The notes below the pieces were generated by a model. That model saw only the letters and a program-made list of their open reading frames with translations, searched no databases and was not told where the DNA came from. The position numbers and the translations under genes were made by a program. A stretch of DNA of 64,000 bases, taken from Amphiura filiformis. Its lineage: Eukaryota > Echinodermata > Ophiuroidea > Amphilepidida > Amphiuridae. Of this stretch, positions 35,225 to 48,000 are shown in pieces. The stretch spans positions 14,556,094-14,620,093 of the forward strand of contig NC_092647.1 of assembly GCF_039555335.1 (NCBI RefSeq), read 5' to 3'. Every line of letters starts with the position of its first letter. Positions within the stretch are counted from its first letter, which is position 1.

Positions 35225-35880
35225 TATAAACGCCTACCAAAAAGTAAATACCCCCCCCTTTATTACAATATAAAACTCAAAATCTATGCATCAAATTTTA
35301 AAAACTGAAATAGCAAAAACAAACCCAGGTTAATTCTGCAAATTTTGATACCTCATTTGCCTAGATAGCTAAAAATTTGTAGTCATGACGACTGCTTGAA
35401 CGAAAAAGATGCATTTTCAAAAGTTGCACTAAAAAGCTACTCAAGTCGATGTACCATTACGTTTTCAAGGATATCCTGCAGTGACCAGTGACAACCAGGC
35501 ACTCCAGCAACAAAAGCAACATTTTCAAAGGGTTTAGGTGCATCTTTTGAATGGGAGTCTTTTTCATTCAACGGGTCACCATGGCAACAAACTTTGGGCT
35601 AATTAAGACAAATGAGGCATAGAAATTTGCAGAACAAAACTGGGGTTCCTTTTGCTATTTCTAATTTAAATATTGATGCATCAATTTTGAGTTATTATCT
35701 CATATTCATAACCTCCGCGTATCACGCCATATGTGTGTCCCAATAAATTTGGTCGTTAGATGATATACGCACACCGGCGCGGAGGTTAGATTGTTTAGAT
35801 TTTTCACAATGCCCTCCAAATAACTGATGCGCAGTTATTAACCTATAAATAAAGGGGGGATAATTACTTTTTGGTTTATG
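35225..35880. mobile_element. Fold-back element of about 650 bp
   Basis: The left arm ccaaaaagtaaatacccccc is matched inverted by ggggggataattactttttgg. The inner sequence (aattctgcaaattttgatac, then ctcatttgc) is related to the element at 42985. Confidence 0.65.
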
Positions 35881-35934
35881 TGCCAGGTTGACATACTCAT
35901 ACAGCAGCATTGTGCATTACCCAATATGTAGATG

Positions 35935-36090
35935 TTAAACTGATTTCTTTGTCTTTCCTAACTCCTCCATAAGGGTCTTACCTCCTCCTCCTCGACAACA
36001 TAAGCAAAAGAGTACGACAATGAATATTAATGCAAAGGCTCCGCCGACTAGAAGTAGTACTGTTGATGAACCTTCACCACTTGTTAGGGT
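35935..36090 (-). CDS. Exon 8: transmembrane helix and KKSV tail
   Basis: Acceptor TTTCATAG, phase 0, stop TAA at 35935-35937. It encodes TLTSGEGSSTVLLLVGGAFA, LIFIVVLFCLCC and a short cytosolic tail ending ELGKTKKSV. Confidence 0.9.
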   Translation of the reverse strand, partial: TLTSGEGSSTVLLLVGGAFALIFIVVLFCLCCRGGGGKTLMEELGKTKKSV

Positions 36091-39000
36091 CTATGAAACA
36101 ATAAAAATTTTTTTTTTAAAGCGTGACATGATGGCTACAAAGCAGCCATATTTAAACATTTACATTTCTTCAGTCCTGGTTTTTTACATAGTGCAATGAT
36201 TAGCTGATTTAAGTCACAAATTTATTTTGTTACCCAACCCTAACAATGGACACTGCTTTTTGCTATCGGAAGTTAAAGAAATGAAAAAGGAGAGAAGATG
36301 AACAAAGAAGTCACTTGGTACCCCGGAATTCGAACCTTAGACCCCTCGCATGCCAAGCACACGATCACCGGCTGGTAGCTACAGGGGTTGCACTGGCCTG
36401 GCCAGCGATTCCGTGAGCATATAGCACTTGGGGTGATTGCGTCATCGCATCACTTGGGGTGATTGCATCATCGCATCACTTGGGGTGATTGCGTCATCGC
36501 ATCATGTGGGATTCATGCATGTGCCACGGTTATCACCGTGGTATTATGGGTGTTAGGGTTAATAATTTGTTTTGAGATGAAAAAAGTGAAACATTTAAAA
36601 CTGTTTTTTCCAAGTGGAAACACCGCGGTTAAAACCCTGGTTTATTCTACTAGCGGCAAAAACTTGCAAACCCTGGTAGAACACAACACAACTTACCTTT
36701 ATTTGTAATGCAATTGATTCTGTTAGTTCATCACTGAAATAACAACCAAAATAACAAACTATTAGTCACTGAAACTATGATTACTCAATTGCTTGATATT
36801 GGTCTAGCATATTGAGAAACTGGCCCCAAAGCCTAGATGCTTTTAAGAAAAATTATTGATGGAATCTTTCACAAAATAAATGGATTGACAAAAGTTTTGA
36901 TTCAAAGACAGCATACTGACTATTATAATTCTTTGATAAGTTTAACCTAACAATGTGATTATGATCAGGGGATCCAAAGTAAATGGGGTATAAAGAAATT
37001 CCATGTGATTATAATCAGGGAATCCAAGACTCTTCTGAATCATGTTTTAACAAACTCCATGAACAAATACTTTGAAGCCATTTCTATTAGACATCATAAA
37101 AGCATGCAATGTATGAACAAATGTAACACCAAGTAGCAAAATGGAAATGCAAGTTAGACTCCTTGTTTTAGTCTTACAGGTGCTTTACTTACAAAGGTGA
37201 TGGTGGCGGCATAACATCAATACCCTGTGCATGTTTATAACCGGTTAATGAAAATGTAACTAAAGATGCTGAATCCCTCGCTGATATTGTGTACGCATAC
37301 TGCTTGCCATGACGAAAACTGTGAAAATAAAAATAAAACAATTCACCAACAATTCTGATACATCTTCTCTTTGATCCTTAACAAGTTAACAACCAATTTG
37401 CAGTCTGACATTTTTGTGTATATTTTTTTTTCTGTTGCAACAAAATTGGGCAATTTCAGTTGAAATCCATACACCCCCTATGGACATCCACACTCCCACT
37501 AAGGAAGACATGACCTTAATCTTCCACACAGGAATGTGAATTTAATCAAATGTGGTTACCTGAATGGCTGACTCCATTTGAAATCTATACTCCCTGTGTG
37601 GGAGATCAAGGCCATGTCTTCTAAAGATACATGTAAAGATTACTTTTGTAGTATTTACAGATAATGCACTGTTTGTCGTGGCCGCCGCCATCTTGGATTT
37701 GAACCGAAAGTGAGTTGCATTAGCAATTTTCGGCTGAACTTTTTAAAAACTTCTCCCAAAATTTCTGTCACCAAATGTGGACCTAATTGCCGCCAACACT
37801 ATATTCAACTTTGGAATTATCTGAGATATATTTTGTCTAAATACTCCACCAAACAATCAGTGCAGCACTTATAAATAGAACACAAAGTAAATCACATTAT
37901 TGCATAAAAATGCATTTACAGATGTTATTTTGTAACCGTGGTGCAGCCATCTTGGATATGAACCCAAAATTGAGTTTTATTTTGTGATTTTTGGTTGAAC
38001 TTTTAAAATCTTCTCCCAAAATTTCTGTCACCAAATGTGGACCTAATTGCCACTAACAGACATGCCAACTTTGAAATCCAGATTTCCGTACTCAGAAGAA
38101 CAAAAATCCGTATTTTGCACCCTAAAACCGTATTTAAAAAAAATGTACCTTTTGCATACCTGCCAACCCCAGAAACCCCAAAAGTAGAACACATAATTGC
38201 GAGGGAGCACTTGTGCGACCAAGCACGTAACGGCCAGGGTCCAGGGGCCCACCTTACGAATTTGCAATCAAATTTGGCAATACCAAAGAACCATTCCATC
38301 AAAGTAATAAATCAATACAGAAAGATGCTTCCTTTACGAGTTATCACTCATTGAAAGTGCTACTTTGCTATACTTTACATGGAAAGCGGCCATCTTAAAG
38401 TCGTCATATTTCCTTAATTACATGACTGATCAAGCTGATTGTCGGATATGTGATGCACAATTAACAATTAATTATTAAAAGATTTGGTGACCTCAGTCAA
38501 CCTTTGACCTTGTATGTGACCTTTAACCTCACGAAATTGGGTAAAGTATGTAAACCACTGAAGTCTATTTGTTACTTCTAATGTTGTTAGAAGTATGCTT
38601 TGTTAAATCTTTCGAGTTCAGAAAATCATTGATCATCATCTGAATCATCATCATAGTATCAGTAGGTAGGCCTAACATCGGGTTTTGTTCATGTTTTCAA
38701 AAAAAAAAAAAAATTAAACAGTTTAATGCCAATGTCAATTAGAAGACTGTACTGGGTATAGCAGTTATCTATGCATGGTTAAAGAAAAATATTAAAAATA
38801 TTAATGTGCCACTGGGTGCACCATTGAGAAAACAAAGTCGGAAAGCACATTGCAGGCTTATTCTTTTGCAGACCTAAATAGTTAACTAAATAATTCCAGA
38901 AGACATAGCATGATGTGTAGCAGTTAGATGAAGATGCTTCATAAAAAATATTAATGTGCATGAAAAAGTCGGGAGAAAATTCTTTCGGAAACCATTTTGT

Positions 39001-42000
39001 ATAGGCCTATTTTAATATTTAAAAATATTTCTTTAATGTGCATGCATGATGCGAAAGTCGGAAGTAAAAGGAAGTTGGAAACCTTCTTGTAGGCTTATTC
39101 TTTTGCACCAATAGAGCTAAATAGTTAACTAAATACCTTCAGAAGACATAGCATTAGGTGGCTAATAAAAAATATTAATGTGCATGAAAAATCTGCAAGT
39201 CAGAAGAAAACTATTTCGGAAACCATCTTGTAGGCCTATTAAATATTTCTTTAATGTGCATGCATGGTGCGAAAGTCGGAAGTAAAAGGAGGTCGGAAAC
39301 CTTCTTGTAGGCTTATTCTTTTTCACCAAAAGAGCTAAATAGTTAACTAAATACATTCAGAAGACATAGCATATTAGGTGGTTAATAAAAAATATTAATG
39401 TGCATGAAAAATCTGCAAGTCAGAAGAAAATTATTTCGGAAAGCATCTTGTAGGCCTATTATATAATAATTTTTTAATGTGCATGCATGATCGAAAGTTA
39501 AGAGAAAAACGATCTAGTCAACTACTTTAACAGACCAAGAAAGTGGTCAAATGATACCAGTAATTCAGTCGGTAGTCTATCTTGCAACTGTTTATCTTTT
39601 TAAGACACAACATTTTATTATTTTGGTCAAAATTCTGGAATTCCGTATTTTTTTGGAGTTGACCGTACTACCGTATTTTTCACGTTTTACCGTACAAAAT
39701 ACGGTGAAACCGTACTAGTTGGCATGTCTGCACTAACACTATTATATTCAACTTAAGGGGGTACTACACCCCTGCCCAATTTTGTGCCTATTTTTGCATT
39801 TTTCTCAAAAATTATAGTGCATTGGTGACAAGTAAGATATGTATATTATTGGGGCAAGGACTACAACTACTGCACTGGAAATTTTTATTTCAGCACAGAC
39901 AACAGTTGTGGAGTTACAGTCAAAAATGAGGGAAAACCAATATTTGATCAATAAATCAATAACTACTTGCCTTGAGTTGCTGAATTTTCAGTGCAGTAGT
40001 TGCAGTCCTTGCCCCTATAATATACATATCTTACTTGTCACCTATGCGCTATAATTTTTGAGAAAAATGCAAAAATAGGCACAAAATTGGCCAGGGGTGT
40101 AGTACCCCCTTAATGGAATTATCTGAGATATATTTTGTCTAAATACTCCACCAAACAATCAGTGCAGCACTTATAAATAGAACACAAAGTAAATCACATT
40201 ATTGCATAAAAATGCACTTGCAGATGTAATTTTGTAGTATTTACAGATGACAGTTTGTCGTGGCCGCTGCCATCTTGGATACAAACCCAAAAGTGGTTGC
40301 ATTTTGAGATTTTCGGCTGAACTTTTAAAAATCTTCTCCCAAAATTTCTGTCACCAAATGTGGACCTACTCGCCACCAACACTATATTCACTATATTCAG
40401 TCCCAGAACAACGCCAAATATGGATTAAAAGACCTTTGACCTTGGATGTACAACAGCATGTTATGATCTAATGGGAAACTGTGCACATCAACAAACACCA
40501 TTTCTATCAAAAAGGCAACGGCCGATATAATTTGAAACTACATAAATTACTAGAGTTGGTTCTTCTCTTGGATTTGGACCAAGCTTTAGAATATCGACTG
40601 TTGCGTTTTGAAATAAAACAAACCAGAAATTTATCACCCATTGTAAAAGATATGGCACATGTACCGAATACATGTACATACATTGGCTGACCTTGTGGAT
40701 TTCCTGGCCCAGCCATGCTAACCACATAAGGAGATTATACGATTAACCTAGTGCAGCTATTGTCATAGCAGGGTATTATTATGTAATACTCCTGATCCAT
40801 ATTTGGCACTCTCTTGGACTGATATTCACTATATTCAACTTAATGGGATTATCTAAGGTATGAAGTTAAATACTCCACCAAACAATCAGCACTCATAAAC
40901 AGACCCATACGGTATGATATGGTTCAATGCAGAGGTACCGTGTGGACGTATCAGTGCAGCGCGGTATATTCAAAAATTGTTTTGACCTATTGCTACGGTA
41001 GTTAATCCGATTATTACGTAACTTTACCAGCATATATGATCCTAATATCACAGAGGCGGCGGAACGATTTTGAAAGTAGGGGGGCCAGTCAGGGTGATGT
41101 AAAAAATCTAAATAATGGCCATGAGGCGGCCATCGCATCACGCTTGCATGACATCCCCCCTCAGAAGTAAGAAACTTTTGCAAAATGAAGGCCCAATTGA
41201 AACCATTTGATGGACTATTTTGGTACTATTATTGTGTACAATTTGAGTTTGAAAAAGCCGAAAATTAGTGAAATGAAGCTATTAATTCCATTCGTGGACA
41301 AGTTCTTACTATTATTAACTGTATAAATTAATACTGTAAACATTAAGTGTCGGGTGTCCAAAACTGAAAAAAGGGCGAAAGCAGGGGGGTGTCTGAGGGG
41401 GATGTGCCCCCCTCAGAAGTGAGAAATGTTTGCAAACTGAAGGCCCAATTGAAGCCATTTGGTGGACCATTCTGACACTATTATTGTGTACAATTTTAGT
41501 TTGAAAAATCCGAAAATGGGTTAAATGAAGGCCCAAATTGAAGCCGTTCGATTCGTGGACAAGTTTTCACTATAATTGTATAGGAATTATTGCTTTTAGT
41601 GTTGGGTGTCCTAATACAGGGGAGTTGGAAAATTTTGCAAAATGAAGGTCCAATTGAAGCCATTTCGTGCATCATTTTTACACTTTCTTTAAGCATGTTA
41701 AGGGTCTAGAGCCGGTCTACAATTGAGATTTGATTATTTCTGTTCACCCACAGCACATTATGGGTTAAAAGTGGGGGGGGGGGGGGGCAGGCCCCCGGCA
41801 AAAAAAGGGGAGGGGCCCCGGGCCCCCCGGGTTCCGCCGCCCTTGTAATATCATGTCTTTAATATCTTATGTCTATGTCATAAATCATTGCAGCAAATAA
41901 CCTGTTCTGTAACTAGTGGGTCATCTGCTATCCACAGTGTTGCCTGCATGGGATATATTGCTGATAGCGATTGATAGGCAAAAATGTATGCTGGAAATGT

Positions 42001-45000
42001 AAAGGGCACAAATTCAATCTTTTTTGAGCCCTTTTCATTCCCAGCATGCCTATCAATCGCTATCAGCAATATACCCTATGCAGGCATATGTTAGCCATAG
42101 TTTCTGAACTTGACATATCCAGGGTTACAAAATCTTTTTTGTTTCCAGAAAAGGCAACATTTTAATTATCAATTAAGCACCTAGATGTTGATCCACAAGC
42201 CTCAGCTAACTTAACAGATTGTAGCTGAACACTACGGCCCCATAACCATTAAACAACACATAGACATGCAGCAAAGAAGCGCACACCCTTGAAATTCCAC
42301 AATTAACCTTCGCAGCCAGGATATAGACATTGATGGATAACACATATAATACTCACAATATTATAACTGGTAAATCTTCTGTTAAAACCTTGAACCTTTT
42401 GGCTAATTTAGGATTTTCAGTTATATTGACACTGGCAACGTTGACCTGGCCTTTTAACCTGGAAAAAGATAACAAAATATTACAAAATACACATTTTTCT
42501 ATGAGTTTGAACATGGTGCATAACTCTTTATGCACTTTTTAGCCAGCATTTTTCCAGAGGGTGGGAAAAGGGGGAAAGACAAATTTTAAGGGGGGGGGGG
42601 AGAAACATTGACAAAAATGGTCCAAAATGGGGTAAAAGGTACAAAAAGGCCTTAAAATCTTACATATTGGGGTAGTCACCATCCCTTAAGGGCAGCAAGA
42701 GGGGGTAAGATTTTTCACAAGCTACCCCCCCCCCCCTTCCCCCAGGCTACGCCACTGCTGACATAAATACAAACATGAGATATTGCCAAAGAAAGTACCC
42801 CTCAGAATGGTTCATTGTAAAACTTATAATTGGCTAAACTTACTCATTTTTTGTTACTGTGGGCATCTACATTTTAACTTAAGCTCGAGTAAATTCGCAT
42901 AAGCCAGGGCTAGTCACACATTATGTAAAGCCCAACTAGCATGGGCAGGTGCTGCGTCCAACCATATATGCATGCTATTCTAATGATATGAACATCTCAA
43001 AAAAAGTAACTAACCCCCCTTAAATAATGACCATAATTCAAAAACTGGTGATTGTATTACAAATCTGTAAAACGCATTTGAAGCAGAATTTATTTCTGCA
43101 CATTTTGACACCTCATTTGCAGCAATTGACTAAATATTGACATCACAGCGTACATTTAAATCAATGTAACCCAAGATTTGAAAGTTGCAGTAAATTGTAT
43201 TGATTTTGTATTCAGTGTAATGGAAGGAAATCTGTCTAATGATATCTGAGTGTTTTTGTATTGTAAAAATTTGCATGTAAGTGCAACTTTCAAATCTGGA
43301 CCTCACTACATTAAATTGACCGGTGTTTTATTGTTTCCTGGGCTATCGTATCAAATGAGGTGTCAAAATGCGCAGAAATAAATTCTGCTTCCAACGCATT
43401 TTACAGATTTGTTATACAATAGCCCCTTTTTGAATAATGGCCATTATTTAAGGGGGTTAGTTACTTTTTTTGAGATGTTTATATCAATCCATGATGTTAC
43501 TGAGTCTATTATGCTGTGAGTATCCAAACACTACCATGTCTGGCGATTTCATGCTGAATTTGATTGTACAATCTTTTTGCTCATAATAATTGTTTAAGAT
43601 GATAACAAATGGATAATTGGGCTATTCCAGTTGACATCCTTACACCCTCTATAGAAGACATGCCCTTAAAGCCATATTATAACATTTGCTGAGGAAGACG
43701 CCCTCACTGAATTTTTAAAATTCCTTTTTTACACGATTAAATTGTAGGCCTTTATTAAACCAATATACCATGCAAAAATCAAGACTCTAGGTGCTGTAGT
43801 TTTGTCAAAATTCGAGATTTTGAATAAAACGCCGCAACCGGCGCTTTATTATTACGATGGAATTATTAGTCGAACGCATACACGATGTTCATAACACACA
43901 GTACGTATACGGGCGTGCTGGGACGGTGATATACACAACAAAGGGTCGTACCACAACATGACCGAAGGAGTGGTACGTATTGGCAACATGTGCGCTGGTA
44001 GTAAATTCTAATTTTCTTTGCTTTGCCGTAGTTGTTCGGCTCAAAAATAAAAGGGGATATATCTGACTGTAAAAGCTAACATTTTATGGCAAAGAAATGC
44101 TAATCTATTTTGTTTGAAAATGTTATAATATGGCTTTAATTTCCCATACAGGGGGTGCATATTTCAAATAGAATCACACATTCAGCATGGAAAAAAGATA
44201 TATCTTCCTTGCGGTCGGGTAACCCTATTTGAAAGTCTCACTCACTGTGGGGAAGATTATGATCATGTCTTCCATAGGGGGTATATGCACTTTAACTGGA
44301 ATAGCCCACATTTGTTTAGGCAGTTGCCCTAATTACCCAGTTATCAATGAATAGATGAAACATTTTCGGACCATCAACCTTTGATGGGTTGAATACAGTA
44401 CTTTTAAAGATTTGCTCCACAGCGACACCCTCTATTTTTCTTGAATTTCTATTTTTTGCTTGACTGTAAAGCCCAATGGTGAAAGACTAAGCCTGAAGTG
44501 CTTTAATTACAGTCAAATTTAAGTTTTTATATTAAATCCAGAGATCCCTGGATTCATTGATCGAGTGATGGCTAACACATCTTGTGCATGTGAGCTCATG
44601 TGTACAATGGCGTAACGTCATAGGGGCACAGGGGCACATGGCCCCCCAATCGATCTGAAATTTTAAAAAAACCCATAGGAAAATGGCTGAAAAACGGCTT
44701 GTGCCCTCCCAATTAGACCCGGTTTCCCCCCAATCGGATGACCCACGATACGCCACTGCATGTGTATTAATGAATCGGTGACGTATAAACTGTGTGCGTA
44801 TCACAATTTGTCTTATTTATATGTCCCAGCTGCGTGAAGCTCCACTCAATAATAATATGATCTACGAGCTAATACACGCATTGTAGTCTTTATTTACCTA
44901 TTTGTTTGGCTTGAAATTAAAAGGGGACAATGTGATCCGAGGAATCTATTCTTTTATGCAAATTGCATATTATTGCTTTAAATGATAACTTACTTGTATG

Positions 45001-48000
45001 CAGCACTCTCCCAGACTGGTAGTATACTGACACATTTAGCTGAATCTGTATCGCAGCTGTCAACAAAATCATCATTAACAATAATTATCATTAAAAAAAA
45101 CTGAACACTTGAGTTTGAACTTGGCATTGACTTGGAAAACATTGTGATAAAGTTACCCTAACCCAGATCTAAATTTATAGTATCGTACAAAGAAACTGAC
45201 TAGGTATAACATGAAATGAATTGGCTGCAGTAAAATGTACAGCCAATAATCATGAGCCCCTAACTGACGCTCGGGATAGTGAATTTTTGCGGTTAGTAAG
45301 GCAAGGTTATACTTTATTCTATTACCCCCACGACCCATTATTCAAAATAGCGCACTGTGATTTGTTGAAACGTGTCACGTGAAAGACCATTAATTAGCAA
45401 TAAAGTGGCCAGGGCAACAAACTTTATGTTCTTCTCGCATCACAGTGCACAGCAAAGCGCGATGCAGTATATAAGCGTCGTTAAGCATTCTACGCAAAGC
45501 ATTACGCTTGGTTGCGTATTCTGCAATACTCGCTATCACTTATGTATTGGCGCTCCACCTTGAGGTAAACAACTTGAAATAATTAAAAAAAAAATGTGAT
45601 ATTTTCTCTTAAAAATCGCACTATTTTGTGGTAATAGAATAGAAATAGTGCGCCTCGCCCATTATTTATGTTTTTACTGCCTCAGACACATTATTTGTGT
45701 GTAAAGGATAATGCTGCACTCTTTCTTAAATGGACAACGATGTTGATCAACAAAATAGACAAGAGATTTATGATCTGTGTGTTGTTATCATTATACCAGA
45801 GTCGATTACAATCTCAGTTTTGAATATGAATTGGGGTAAAATTTCCAAACGGCCCGCCAAAAATCGCTTGCCCCCATCTCAGCCCGCCAAAATTCTTTGC
45901 CCCCCCTTGTACATGCCAAAATTTGCATATTTAAGCGTTTCCGTCTGGTTTTCCTAAGCCTTTTAGAGCGTTTTATTTAAAAGGCGCCCCAAGAATGTGT
46001 GCCAAAATCGCTTGCCAAAAATTGCTTGCCCCCCTTTTGGCTAGCCAAAATTTCTTGACCCCCCCCCCCAATTTTACCCTCCCCCGGGCTCATAATTAAT
46101 GCACAGCCCCTAATACAAAGTTTAAATCTTTTAAAACTTCAACATTAATGTTGCATGGTATCAAAATCACACATAAAGCTGTAAGCACTTGGTCATTATC
46201 ATTCTTGGCTCAAATGTTCTTTGTATGAAGTCAAAATATAAAATATTTGCACAACCTAAAGAATGAAAGTTGGAGAGCTTCCAATTGCAGAAGTTTTCTC
46301 GGACAAACTGTTATTCATCTTCAGTGAAAGCATGAATGATATAACACCGTTGGAATAAATTTAACGAGATACACAAACTTTAGGAAGCGGTGAGCAAGTA
46401 TATATAATTATGTAAAAAGCTCCTGTTGATCAAACTTGGAATGAACTGCATTGATGCATGCATTATGCAATCGTTCATTTCTTCAGAATCAGTCAACCGA
46501 ATCAAATCAAATTTTCGTATGTGATGCACAACAAACTAGGCTATGCGCTACATTTTAATTTTTTTGATTCTGATGTCTATTTCTCGACTTACGTTCAATT
46601 TTATTCACTCGGTAATTTTTTCTGGGACACCCTGTATGTTGTATGTCATATAATAAAGTACAAAGCAGCCCTCGAATTAACCCACTACACCCATGGCATT
46701 TTGCCGTGGGTGCCCACTGTGCACCCCCACTGCCATAATGCCCTCAAAATATGTCCTTTACCCAAGGCAGTCACTTGCCGTGCCCTCTAATGAAGTTGCC
46801 GTTGGTGCCCTAGCCCTGCTCCTTCATTATAAAATTATCTATCTATGTTTATGTGTGTTTTCTTCACCTTTGAGAAATTGCCTTGGTGCCCTTCTCAAAT
46901 TTTCAACAGTTGCCATGATGCCCTCTTAAACTGCTGTGCTGCCTTGCCTTTTCAGTGAAAATCCAAGGCAATTATCAACTTGCCCTAAAAAAGTTGCCGT
47001 GCCCTTCAGATCCTTAATTGAGGGCTGGTACAAAGTTCAGTCAACATATCTCATTAGTCAACTATTCTATGGCTCTAGAATTGGCAGCCATTTTGAAAAC
47101 TGCCTTCTGCACAACTGTATACTGTATGATTACTTCTTCTAGTACTCACAATTTTACAAGCCAATCACCAGTGGTAGCCCCTGTTGATGACTGTGTTAAA
47201 TGCTCAAAATCATCATCTTTAAGATGAGTTGTAAAACTTTCTATGTTATCATCCACCCACTGGGTGATGTCTTCTGCTGTTATCGTACCTGAAATTTAAC
47301 AAAAATAATAAAACAATAATGATTTTTAATAAATAAATAATAATAAAAATCTCATCACTTCTCCATGCTTCTACACTGCCTTTTTATTGTGCTGAACATG
47401 CCCAGATTTTTTGGGTGGGTTACCCCTGGGCACAGCCTCACAGGGTCTGAGCTGGGGGCATAAAAAGTAAATCCCAAGAAAAGGGGCACCATGAAAATGC
47501 AAAGAAAAAGAAAAGAATGCATTCAAATAAATGTGCCCATCTCTTATTCTATTCTGACTGGTCAACAGCGCAGCGGGTGTAAAGAGCGACCTGGTCATTG
47601 TGGTCAATGAGTCTGGGAGAAACACACTTAGTCAGGGAATTGAGAAAGTATCTTTGTGGCTGTCCATTTGAGACTAAATAAAATAAGTAAAATAATCTAC
47701 GATTAATTAAATATGGCATGTACAGTTGCGGTACAATTATGTAAAACCCTGAAAATGCTAACATTGACCTCTGTGTTTAATGGAACAAAAATATGCATTG
47801 AATCCCCTCCATATACGACTTCTTAAATACGAATCGGGGTTTACTTTAACACACAAATGACTCATATTTACGCGTTCACACACTTTCCGTACCACTTCAA
47901 TTGCAAAGTGAAAAGTCAAACGCATACAAAATCTTAAACATGTACACGTTTATATATTCAATGATATTTTCATCTGGTGGTGATACATGACAAAAATATA

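Larger units (their letters stand above)
37640..40395. repeat. Tandem host repeat carrying two nested insertions
   Basis: A unit of about 250 bp with ccgccatcttggatttgaac, ccaaaatttctgtcaccaaa and ggaattatctgagatatatt recurs at 37675-37860, 37940-38056 (continued at 39731-39756 and 40110-40190) and 40255-40395. The middle unit is split by elements at 38057 and 39757. A diverged remnant lies near 40820-40880. Confidence 0.8.

Noticed and set aside
36426-36510. Possible CRISPR-like direct repeats
   Set aside because: About three contiguous copies with no spacers in a eukaryotic intron: a simple tandem repeat.
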